64,000 nucleotides of DNA from Oscillospiraceae bacterium (GTDB lineage: Bacteria; Bacillota; Clostridia; Oscillospirales; Ruminococcaceae), in NCBI GenBank assembly GCA_900768995.1, contig CAAGEZ010000001.1, forward strand, positions 21,322 through 85,321. Direction: 5' to 3'. Below are positions 29,512-36,637 of this stretch, one piece after another. Numbering within the stretch: the stretch's first letter is position 1; each line of letters opens with the position of its first letter. A model generated the notes under the pieces. The model saw only the letters and a list, made by a program, of their open reading frames with translations, was not told the origin of the DNA and ran no database searches. The translations under genes were made by a program, and so were the position numbers.

Positions 29512-31038
29512 TCACTCATTCCAGTATTTCCTGTCAAGGCTCCTAAACTGCACCGCCTTGGCAATATGGGGACGGTCTATCATCTCGCTGCCCTCCATAT
29601 CCGCCACAGTCCTCGATACCTTCAGTATCCTGTCATAAGCACGGGCGGAAAGCCCCATTTTCTCAAAAACACCTTTCAGAAGCTCGTTGCCCGACTCGGT
29701 AACGGGACATACCTCCTGTAAAATATTGGAAGTTATTCCCGCATTGCAGGTAATGTCCGTGCCCTTGAAGCGATCCTGCTGTATCTCTCTTGCCCGCTGA
29801 ACACGTTCACGTATAGCCGCAGAGCTTTCCTCCTTTGACTTTGAGGAAAGGTGGGCATATTCCACAGGGGCAACTTCACACTGTATATCGAACCGATCGA
29901 GAAGCGGTCCCGAAATTTTATTAAGATAGGCCCTCGCCTGCTTCTGACCGCATATGCATTTCCTCGTTGGGTGTCCGAAATATCCGCAGGGACAGGGGTT
30001 CATCGCCGCCACAAGCATAAAGGAGCAGGGATATGTAATAGTTCCCGAAGCCCTTGATATAGTCACCTGCTTGTCCTCCAGAGGCTGACGGAGAATTTCC
30101 AGCGCCTGCCGTGAAAATTCAGGCAGCTCATCAAGAAAAAGTATGCCGTTGTGGGCAAGGGATATCTCTCCGGGGCGTGGAACACTGCCGCCTCCCGAAA
30201 GTCCCGCCGCCGAAATGGTGTGGTGGGGCGATCTGAACGGTCTTTTCACAACAAGGGGATTTTCCCTCGAAACAATGCCGCAAACCGAATGTATATTGGT
30301 GGTCTCCACCGATTCACGGAAGGTCATAGCGGGCATTATGGTGGAAAGTCTCTTTGCAAGCATAGATTTTCCGCTTCCCGGAGGGCCTATCATCAGGAGA
30401 TTATGTCCTCCCGCCGCCGCATATTCCATAGCCTTTTTCACCGTCTGCTGACCCTTGACATCGGCAAAATCCACCGTGTCGAACCATTCCTCAGGCATTA
30501 CCTCATATTTTTTCTGCGGGATAAGCACAGCCTCTCTTGAAAAATGCCCGATTATGTCACGGACATTCTCCACGCCGTAAACCGTTATCCCCTCCGCAAC
30601 GCTTGCCTCATAAGCATTTTCCGCAGGAACGAAAACCGTGTCAAAGCCCTCTTTCTCCGCCCGTAAAACCATTGGAAGCACACCGTTAACGTGTCTCACA
30701 TCGCCGTTTAAGGACACCTCGCCGATAAAAGCCGTCCTATCAAGGTCATCGGTAATTTTCCCTGTGGCTTTGAGCAGTGCCGCAAAGATAGCCAAATCGT
30801 GAACGCTTCCCGTTTTCTTGGTGTCCGCAGGAGCAAGATTTACTATGACCCTCGCAAGTGGGAATTTCAGCCCCGCACTTCTGAAAGCAGCCCTTATCCT
30901 TTCACGGCTCTCCTTCACCGCAGTGTCCCCGAGACCAACAATGTCAAAGCAGGGCGTGCCCTTGCTGACCTCCGTCTCCGCCTGCACCGCAAAGGCATTC
31001 AGCCCCAGAAGTCCCAGACTGTTTATCTTTGCAAACAT
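29512..31038 (-). CDS. YifB/ComM-family magnesium-chelatase-like AAA+ ATPase
   Basis: 508 residues. N-terminal ChlI-like domain (FDIVGLGDTAVKESRERIRAA), Walker A GPPGSGKSMLAKRL, Walker B ILFLDELPEF, and a C-terminal ChlI domain with a Cys cluster (MNPCPCGYFGHPTRKCICG). Characterised ComM proteins are helicase-like and help branch migration in natural transformation; that role here is by family. RBS GAAAGGAATGAGGGACT precedes ATG 31038. It lies just downstream of an isochorismatase-like gene on the same strand. Confidence 0.93.
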   Translation of the reverse strand: MFAKINSLGLLGLNAFAVQAETEVSKGTPCFDIVGLGDTAVKESRERIRAAFRSAGLKFPLARVIVNLAPADTKKTGSVHDLAIFAALLKATGKITDDLDRTAFIGEVSLNGDVRHVNGVLPMVLRAEKEGFDTVFVPAENAYEASVAEGITVYGVENVRDIIGHFSREAVLIPQKKYEVMPEEWFDTVDFADVKGQQTVKKAMEYAAAGGHNLLMIGPPGSGKSMLAKRLSTIMPAMTFRESVETTNIHSVCGIVSRENPLVVKRPFRSPHHTISAAGLSGGGSVPRPGEISLAHNGILFLDELPEFSRQALEILRQPLEDKQVTISRASGTITYPCSFMLVAAMNPCPCGYFGHPTRKCICGQKQARAYLNKISGPLLDRFDIQCEVAPVEYAHLSSKSKEESSAAIRERVQRAREIQQDRFKGTDITCNAGITSNILQEVCPVTESGNELLKGVFEKMGLSARAYDRILKVSRTVADMEGSEMIDRPHIAKAVQFRSLDRKYWNE

Positions 31039-31230
31039 AGTCCCTCATTCCTTTCGGCAGGAGCTTTCCTGCCATTACATTTGATGTGTTAATTCCTTAT
31101 GATATCACAAACTTTGCCCATTCATCGAGAAAACAATAAGCTGTTTCATAATTTTATCCCCGTTTCACTGCCCGAATGGTTGGACAAATGTCCACGACAA
31201 ATTGAAATTTGTTAATATAAGTATCAGCTC

Positions 31231-31743
31231 TTATATAAATTTAACATCTGCTTTTTTCAATTTGCCGTGAGCATTTGCAACTTTCTTTTCATCAAACACC
31301 GTTGCTGTACCGTTCTGAATAATTTCAGCCTTAATACCTCTTTTGGCAGCACCAAGAGCAGTTGATGTTACACATCCGCATTCATCTAAACCACACAAAT
31401 GCAATACATCATATTTTTTCTCTTTTATCATACTCAGAAGTTTTTTGTTTGTAAGAGCATCTCCTAACAATTTGTCATAGCAATGTTCCGATACAATTTT
31501 GATACCAGAGTATATTTCCGCACCTTCGGTTCCTGCTATAGAATAGCCAAATAGCAGTCGGTTCGTAGGAAGATTCTGAATAATATGGCGTATATATATA
31601 ACGTCCGAATTTTCTCCGTGATACTTTTCTATCAGTGAATTAACACTATTTACAAGGTTTTCTGTATCATACGAAAATTTTGCTTTTCGTTTTTCATATA
31701 AATAGTCATTCTGCATATCAATTACAAGTAATGCTTTTTTCAT
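31231..31743 (-). CDS. isochorismatase-like cysteine hydrolase
   Basis: 170 residues. The N-terminal ALLVIDMQNDYL has the catalytic Asp, and LCGLDECGCVTSTALGAAKRG has the nucleophilic Cys. These are family marks of the cysteine hydrolases that include nicotinamidase and isochorismatase; the substrate is not clear. The start at 31743 has GGAGGCAATATACA; the longer ATG at 31782 does not. It is followed by YifB after 192 bases. Confidence 0.85.
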   Translation of the reverse strand: MKKALLVIDMQNDYLYEKRKAKFSYDTENLVNSVNSLIEKYHGENSDVIYIRHIIQNLPTNRLLFGYSIAGTEGAEIYSGIKIVSEHCYDKLLGDALTNKKLLSMIKEKKYDVLHLCGLDECGCVTSTALGAAKRGIKAEIIQNGTATVFDEKKVANAHGKLKKADVKFI

Positions 31744-31848
31744 TGTATATTGCCTCCGTAAATTCCGATTTATCGTTTTCACATTCTGAACCGTTACCGA
31801 GCCGCCCGTACGATGCCTATATAAATTATAGAACGTCCGGGTGCAGGC

Positions 31849-32784
31849 TCAGCCTGCCTGCTCATCAAGCCACTTTGTAATATCATCATAAACCTCAAGA
31901 CGGTTAAGCTCATTGAGAAGCTCATGGCGGCAGCCGTCCCAGAGCTTCAAGCGAACATCTTCAAAGCCGTGAGCGTCAAGCCTCCTGTAAAACTGCATAA
32001 CGCCCTTGCCGTAAGAGCCGATAGGGTCATCAGTGCCGCTCATAATGAGCATTGGCAGGTCTTTTCTCACCTTGCCGTACCACGAACGGGAGGAGCAGTA
32101 CATCAGCAGCATAAACAGGTCACGGAAAGCCGACGCCGTGAATATAAAATTGCACCTCTTGTCGCCGCAGTATTCCGCAACCACCCTATCATCACGGGTG
32201 AGCCAGTCAAACTCCGTCCGCCTGTCGGGAATCCGTGCATTGCTCATTCCGAAAAGCAGCCTGTTTATCTTCCTTGAACGGCTCTTCACGCCGTGGAGCA
32301 TAATTTCCTTGTCCGCCATAATAATTCCTGCGTGAACGGCAGGGTGAGCGCCGACTGTTCCCAGAATAACAGCCCCATCAAAATCCGAGCTGTATCTTGC
32401 CAGCAGACAGCGTGTGACAAGCGAACCCATAGAATGACCGATAACGTACATAGGTATCTTCCCGAACATCTGCCTGCCGATTATCTGAACGTGGCGCATA
32501 TCCTTGATAAGATATATCCAGCCGTCCTCAAGGGCGAAATATCCCAGATCAGCGTCCTCTGCCGCAGAATTTCCGTGACCCAGCTGGTCGTGGATAATGA
32601 CCGCATAGCCGTTTCTGCAAAGGTGCCCGATAAAATGCTCATACCTTGCGGCATATTCGCACATACCGTGGCATATCTGAACAAGAGCCTTTGCCTTGCC
32701 CTCCTTGGGAGTGTAAATATAGTATGCTATCCTGTCAACCTTGTTTGAGCTTGTAAAGAAGTGTTCCGATCTGATAAAATCCAT
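31849..32784 (-). CDS. alpha/beta hydrolase, monoacylglycerol lipase-like
   Basis: About 311 residues. The nucleophile elbow is GHSMGSLV, the Asp is in MSGTDDPIGS and the His in CRHELLNE, matching the serine-hydrolase (S33/MGL) group. CHGMCEYAARYEHF near the N-terminus is typical of the lysophospholipase/MGL branch. No signal peptide, so it is cytoplasmic. The start at 32784 has GAAAGGAATTGATAGT upstream. It lies just downstream of the Xer-like gene (22 bases), probably cotranscribed. Confidence 0.88.
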   Translation of the reverse strand: MDFIRSEHFFTSSNKVDRIAYYIYTPKEGKAKALVQICHGMCEYAARYEHFIGHLCRNGYAVIIHDQLGHGNSAAEDADLGYFALEDGWIYLIKDMRHVQIIGRQMFGKIPMYVIGHSMGSLVTRCLLARYSSDFDGAVILGTVGAHPAVHAGIIMADKEIMLHGVKSRSRKINRLLFGMSNARIPDRRTEFDWLTRDDRVVAEYCGDKRCNFIFTASAFRDLFMLLMYCSSRSWYGKVRKDLPMLIMSGTDDPIGSYGKGVMQFYRRLDAHGFEDVRLKLWDGCRHELLNELNRLEVYDDITKWLDEQAG

Positions 32785-32806
32785 ACTATCAATTCCTTTC
32801 ACGGCA

Positions 32807-33793
32807 TTATTGTTTATGTTTCTTCATCTTGAAGCCCTCGTCCGAAAGGGGATTCGATTCAAGAGCCGTTCTTACGTTTTCATTGGTGAGGTGAGTGTAA
32901 ATTTCCGTGGTGGAAATGCTTGCGTGACCGAGAATTTCCTTTAACACCATAGGGTCAACATTTCCGTACTGATACATAAGCGTAGCCGCAGTGTGCCTGA
33001 GCTTATGGGTGGAAAGCCCCCTGTTTCCCATACCGATGCGGTCAAGAGCCTCCGTCACTATCTGCTGAACACGCCTGTTTGATATCCGTGTTTTCCGCTT
33101 TGAGAGAAAAAGTGCGTCCGTGGGAGCATCGGGTCTAGCAGCAAGATACTGTCTGATTGCCTCCTCGCAGCCGTTGTTTATGTGAACGATACGCTCCTTG
33201 TTGCCCTTTCCCAGAAGACGCAGTGTTCTGTCATCAAGGTCAATGTCCTGAATGTTTATTCCCACAAGCTCGGAAAGTCTCATTCCGCAGTTGAGAAAAA
33301 GCATAAGTATGCAGAAATCACGCTCATAGTAATCCTCCGCAGGGCTTATGTTTTCAAGGAGCTTTCTGCTCTCGTCAAGTCCAAGGTATTTTGGCTGAGC
33401 CTTTTTGGGGCTTGGCACATCAAGGGTCTCCACAGGATTTATTTCAAGATGAAAGCTTGTAAGCTTATTATTGCACAATGCCTTGTAAAAACCCTTTATA
33501 GCGGAAATTTTTCTCGCCCTCGTCTTGTCATTGTTGCCCCGTTCTTCGGCGGAATAGTTAAGATATTCGTAAACGTCCGCAAGGGTAACGGCAGTCACCT
33601 TTGAGAATGGCACATCGGCAATTCTGTCGATATCATCGCCCTTTGCGTTCATCATATTTTCCTTTATGTACCGCAGGAAAAGCCGCAGGTCAATGTAATA
33701 TGATTCGATAGTTTTTTCCGAACGGTTTTTGATAACTCTGAGATAGAAAATATACTCTTTCAGATAAGGCGGACAGTCCTTCATATCCGTCAT
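32807..33793 (-). CDS. XerC/XerD-type tyrosine recombinase
   Basis: 328 residues. N-terminal SAM-like DNA-binding domain (about 1-100), then the catalytic domain with Arg in GMRLSELVG, Lys in LGKGNKERIVHI, HxxR in STHKLRHTAATLM, His in LGHASISTTEIYTHL and Tyr in the same motif. The start at 33793 has GGGAGGTGCGCTGT. Neighbours are housekeeping-like and no phage genes are nearby, so a chromosome-dimer resolution role is more likely than a mobile element, but the dif site is not identified here. Confidence 0.9.
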   Translation of the reverse strand: MTDMKDCPPYLKEYIFYLRVIKNRSEKTIESYYIDLRLFLRYIKENMMNAKGDDIDRIADVPFSKVTAVTLADVYEYLNYSAEERGNNDKTRARKISAIKGFYKALCNNKLTSFHLEINPVETLDVPSPKKAQPKYLGLDESRKLLENISPAEDYYERDFCILMLFLNCGMRLSELVGINIQDIDLDDRTLRLLGKGNKERIVHINNGCEEAIRQYLAARPDAPTDALFLSKRKTRISNRRVQQIVTEALDRIGMGNRGLSTHKLRHTAATLMYQYGNVDPMVLKEILGHASISTTEIYTHLTNENVRTALESNPLSDEGFKMKKHKQ

Positions 33794-33867
33794 ACAGCGC
33801 ACCTCCCGACCTATAATACTTTTACTTAATTTTATCACAATAACATTTTACTGTCAACCGCAGGAAA

Positions 33868-33903
33868 TAAAAAAAGCCGCCTGACCGATATTCCGGACAG
33901 GCG
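33868..33903 (-). terminator. intrinsic terminator of the 33922 gene
   Basis: On the minus strand CGCCTGTCCGG pairs with the CGGTCAGGCGGC region and is followed by TTTTT. Confidence 0.8.
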
Positions 33904-33921
33904 TAAGCTGTGTTACCCAAG

Positions 33922-34353
33922 TTATTTTATACGAAATACTGCGTTCTCTTTCATTCCGTATTCATCGCAGATGTATATACATTTCAGCCTATATGCTTTA
34001 AATATTCTTTTAAGGAATGAATAAAGCATATCATTTTTACTGATATTTAATTGATCCGTGCTTATATTCAGACTGACCTCAACATTATCTTCATCGGAAC
34101 TTAGCAGTATCAATACGTTTTCGTATTTTTTCTCCAGAAACAAAGTGCCTGCAAGTATAGTGCCTGTGTTTGCATATGAGAAAAATCCGCCAAGCTGCAG
34201 GCTGTCGCAATAAGCCGTATCACCTTTTTCCCTGTCGTATAAATGCGAATTGACTGCATTTATATCAGACATATTCATCTCAGCTTTTAGCAGTCTGTCT
34301 ATGTCGGAAGCAGCAACGCCCTCAAAAACAACATCATAATATTCCACAGACAA
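33922..34353 (-). CDS. unknown protein of 143 residues
   Basis: A soluble protein with no recognised domain. It begins MSVEYYDVVFEGVAASDIDRLL and has alternating hydrophobic strands (VLILLSSDEDNVEVSLNIS) and a central GGFFSYANTGTILAGTLFLE. No signal peptide or membrane segment. It ends at a good terminator. It has lower GC than its neighbours by eye and lies next to the toxin-antitoxin-like locus, so the region may be accessory. Confidence 0.6.
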   Translation of the reverse strand: MSVEYYDVVFEGVAASDIDRLLKAEMNMSDINAVNSHLYDREKGDTAYCDSLQLGGFFSYANTGTILAGTLFLEKKYENVLILLSSDEDNVEVSLNISTDQLNISKNDMLYSFLKRIFKAYRLKCIYICDEYGMKENAVFRIK

Positions 34354-34397
34354 CGCTCCTATACCGCATTATCTTAAATATTGTAATCAATTTGTAA

Positions 34398-34426
34398 TTG
34401 ACAATTTATGCCGAAAAATGTATAAT
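34398..34426 (+). promoter_or_regulatory. promoter of the small toxin-like transcript
   Basis: Perfect TTGACA (34398-34403), 17-base spacer, perfect TATAAT (34421-34426). Transcription would begin at about 34433, exactly at a CGGTAC/GTACCG hairpin. Confidence 0.9.
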
Positions 34427-34432
34427 AAAAAA

Positions 34433-34540
34433 CGGTACATAGTACCGAAGCAGCCTGATAAAAGAGCCTTAGGCACTTTTATCAAACGGTAGGCGGTGAT
34501 GTCTCCTCTTTTCCCTGGCAATCCCATCGGAAGGGAGGTG
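34433..34540 (+). promoter_or_regulatory. structured 5' leader that masks the Shine-Dalgarno
   Basis: Three hairpins follow one another. CGGTAC/GTACCG (34433-34438, 34442-34447) would cap the 5' end. GATAAAAG-A-GCC-TTA-GGC-A-CTTTTATC spans 34457-34483. CCTCTTTTCC (34505-34514) pairs with GGAAGGGAGG (34529-34538), ten pairs including two GU, which covers the whole Shine-Dalgarno GGGAGG. Such leaders are typical of type I toxin mRNAs. Confidence 0.7.
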
Positions 34541-34549
34541 CAGATGTAG

Positions 34550-34648
34550 ATGTCGATACTCGAAATTTGTGCGTTGTCAGCTCTTGCAGTTGACATTATA
34601 CGCCTTATAATAGATATCCTTACTTACAGACGCAACAAAAAAGACTGA
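34550..34648 (+). CDS. 32-residue hydrophobic peptide, putative type I toxin
   Basis: ATG 34550 follows GGGAGGTG (34533-34540) by 9 bases; stop TGA 34646-34648. An earlier ATG at 34544 is followed directly by TAG. The peptide starts MSILEICALSALAVDIIRLI and ends in a basic patch (YRRNKKD), so one membrane helix with a positive tail. It matches no family I can name, but its size and layout resemble small type I toxins. An antisense RNA from 34744 overlaps its 3' end. Expression would be limited by SD masking and the antisense RNA. Confidence 0.75.
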   Translation: MSILEICALSALAVDIIRLIIDILTYRRNKKD

Positions 34649-34744
34649 CCGCCCAAGTTCCTACCTTGAGCGGTCGGTCTCTAACATCAAGTTAGAGACA
34701 TAATTCGCATCACGGAGGCACACCGTCTATACGGCTGCTTCTTT
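34637..34744 (-). ncRNA. antisense RNA (putative type I antitoxin)
   Basis: It is driven by the minus-strand promoter at 34751-34779 and ends at an intrinsic terminator whose stem is GACCGACCGCTCAAG with CTTGGGCGGTCAGTC, then TTTTTT (34642-34637). Length about 108 bases. It is complementary to the last codons of the 32-residue ORF and to all of its 3' untranslated part, including hairpin GTCTCTAAC/GTTAGAGAC (34677-34699). The same stem on the plus strand has no T run, so sense transcription can pass through. Expression is inferred, not shown. Confidence 0.7.
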
Positions 34745-34750
34745 ATTTTT

Positions 34751-34779
34751 ATTATATCATCTCCCTCCCAATTTGTCAA
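34751..34779 (-). promoter_or_regulatory. promoter of the antisense RNA
   Basis: Perfect TTGACA (34779-34774) and perfect TATAAT (34756-34751) with a 17-base spacer on the minus strand, facing the sense promoter at 34398-34426. Confidence 0.9.
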
Positions 34780-34917
34780 GAGGGAGATTTTTCATAAACA
34801 CTATTGTTAGCTCCCTGCACACCAAATAACGCTTGTAATGATGTATAATGCAAATATACGTAAACGGCATATGCCGCTCTGCAAAAAAACTATAATTCAA
34901 ACAGGGGGCAAATCAAA

Positions 34918-35688
34918 ATGGAAGAAAAAATCGAAGTAAATGATTATGAAATGGAGCTAAATCCCAACGGTCAAGGAATGGTGCTTAACGAATACGAAGT
35001 TCTTAAGGACGGTCTCATCACCTTCAACAGTATCACCCTTGCAGCCACACTTATCCTTTTAATAATTTTCATTTCTATGGCAATAAATGAGCAGGGATCT
35101 GCAGGAAGCAGTGACGAGGCAGGAACGGTGCTTTTTATTTTAATCGGCTGTATCATCGCCAATATCATCAGTGACAAGGTAATGTCCAAAAGATTCAGCC
35201 GGTTAAAATACAAAAATCCTGCTATATGCTCAGAAAAAAGATTTTATATGGAAGCCGCCAAAGCGGTGCAGAACGCAGGCTTTGAAACAGAGCGGAGCTT
35301 TTTTACATACTTTTCAAGCGGCAGAGGCCTTGTGGTGACAAAGCCCGCACTTTTCGACTATTCAATGGTGACCTTCTATGACCCGCAGTCGAATACATTC
35401 AGCGTTGCAAACAAAAAGCGGATCGGAAGACCCAACCTTGACGATCTGGCAATGCTGATAGAAAACCAGCTTTACAGCAAATATTGCCCCAAGGTCGTAA
35501 GTGCCGTTCAGAAGAGACTGGAGCTGTGTGCCGATTCTGTTGAACGCTGCAAGGAAGAAAATCTGGACAGCGACGCTCACGACGGTCTTGTCCAAGGCTT
35601 TGCGTCTGATTTTGTCAAAAGTATGGCACAGTCCGCCGTGTTGGTAGTCGGAGCTATTATTATCATCGCAATAGCTTCAATTCTGTAA
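34918..35688 (+). CDS. membrane protein of unknown function
   Basis: 256 residues. Two probable helices near the N-terminus (about 41-58, TLAATLILLIIFISMA, and 70-86, VLFILIGCIIANIIS) and one at the C-terminus (about 236-255, AVLVVGAIIIIAIASIL); the middle of about 150 residues is soluble. RBS CAGGGGGCAAATCAAA precedes ATG 34918. No known domain. It lies next to the toxin-antitoxin-like locus with no sign that it is part of it. Confidence 0.7.
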   Translation: MEEKIEVNDYEMELNPNGQGMVLNEYEVLKDGLITFNSITLAATLILLIIFISMAINEQGSAGSSDEAGTVLFILIGCIIANIISDKVMSKRFSRLKYKNPAICSEKRFYMEAAKAVQNAGFETERSFFTYFSSGRGLVVTKPALFDYSMVTFYDPQSNTFSVANKKRIGRPNLDDLAMLIENQLYSKYCPKVVSAVQKRLELCADSVERCKEENLDSDAHDGLVQGFASDFVKSMAQSAVLVVGAIIIIAIASIL

Positions 35689-35691
35689 CGT

Positions 35692-35794
35692 AATACTAAG
35701 AACCAATTAAAAACTGTACAAAAAATCGAGCATAATCTTGCATATATGGATTATGCGAAGATTTTTTGTCTACAGTTTTATTGGTTATTAGTAT
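35692..35794. repeat. 103-base imperfect inverted repeat
   Basis: The arms are 35692-35737 and 35749-35794, pairing with few mismatches from ATACTAAGAACCAAT / ATTGGTTATTAGTAT at the outside to GCATAATC / GATTATGC at the loop. It is between convergent genes. Long internal A and T runs could let it terminate both strands, but its length is unusual for a terminator; a MITE-like element is possible. Confidence 0.75.
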
Positions 35795-35796
35795 AA

Positions 35797-35836
35797 ATCA
35801 CCGCCTGTATGAAAATCATACAGACGGTGATTTTTT
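35797..35836 (+). terminator. intrinsic terminator of the 34918 gene
   Basis: ATCACCGCCTGTATG pairs with CATACAGACGGTGAT with one mismatch, followed by TTTTTT. It also lies at the end of the minus-strand PHP gene. Confidence 0.85.
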
Positions 35837-35842
35837 ATTATC

Positions 35843-36637
35843 TCACAGCCTTATCATCTGAGCATTCCTGCCCCGATAAGTCGCATAATACTTAAATCCG
35901 CAGTCTTTCAGCATCTTCCCTGCCATATCAAAGCAAATGCCCACAGTTTCGGGGGAATGAGCGTCGGAGCCGAGAGTAACAAGCTCCCCGCCAAGCTCTC
36001 TGTACCTCACAAAAACATCACGTCCGGGGTTCGGCTCGTTCATTCCTCGTGAAAGCGCACCCGTATTGCATTCAAGAGCAATGCCCTTTTCGATAATGGT
36101 TTCAAGAATGGGGTCAATGCAGTCCGCAAATTTTCTGTAGGAATATTCAAGCCCGTGCTTTTTTCCGTAGCGGACAATGTAGTCAAGATGTCCCAAGGAA
36201 TCAAAACAGCTTATCTTCTTTATCCTTTTGAGAGTGGTCTCAAAAAAACGCTCATAAGCATTGTGATGGTGAGTCTCGAAATACCCGTCATAATAAGGGT
36301 CAAGCCCGTCAATGAAATGCACCGAGCCGATAATGAAATCAAAGGGATATTCCTTTGACAGCTCTTCAAGATACCCCGCAATATGGTTCTGGAGTCCCAT
36401 TTCAAGACCTATGCAGATATCCAGCCTGCCTTTGTACATATCTCTGAGCCTTGTCATTTCCTCGAAATATTTCGGGAAGTCAAGGTTAAAATCAATGTCC
36501 GAAACAACATCGTAATCGTGATGATCGGTAAAGCATATCCGCTCCATTCCGAGAGAAATCGCCTTTTCGATCTGCTCTGTGGGGGGAGTTTCGCTGTCCC
36601 CCGAAAATGAGGTGTGAAGATGACAGTCTGCGTACAT
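35843..36637 (-). CDS. PHP-domain phosphatase, histidinol-phosphatase (HisK/HisJ) family
   Basis: 264 residues. PHP metal motifs: DCHLHTSFSGD, then FTDHHDYDV, GLEMGLQ, GSVHFIDG, LGHLDYIVR and LGSDAHSPE. The family removes phosphate from L-histidinol phosphate. The ATG overlaps the TAA of the DHHW gene (TAATG), so it is the third gene of the MBOAT unit. That position makes a role in histidine synthesis only a family guess, although hisC is at 59866. Confidence 0.88.
   Translation of the reverse strand: MYADCHLHTSFSGDSETPPTEQIEKAISLGMERICFTDHHDYDVVSDIDFNLDFPKYFEEMTRLRDMYKGRLDICIGLEMGLQNHIAGYLEELSKEYPFDFIIGSVHFIDGLDPYYDGYFETHHHNAYERFFETTLKRIKKISCFDSLGHLDYIVRYGKKHGLEYSYRKFADCIDPILETIIEKGIALECNTGALSRGMNEPNPGRDVFVRYRELGGELVTLGSDAHSPETVGICFDMAGKMLKDCGFKYYATYRGRNAQMIRL

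Noticed and set aside
32807..33793. Tyrosine recombinase as the integrase of a prophage or integrative element
   Set aside because: No phage, relaxase or att-like duplication is near it; the Xer pattern and neighbours fit a chromosomal recombinase.
34387..34596. Minus-strand ORF of 69 residues across the toxin-like locus
   Set aside because: It has no ribosome binding site, no family pattern, and lies opposite the sense leader and small ORF, whose signals explain the region better.
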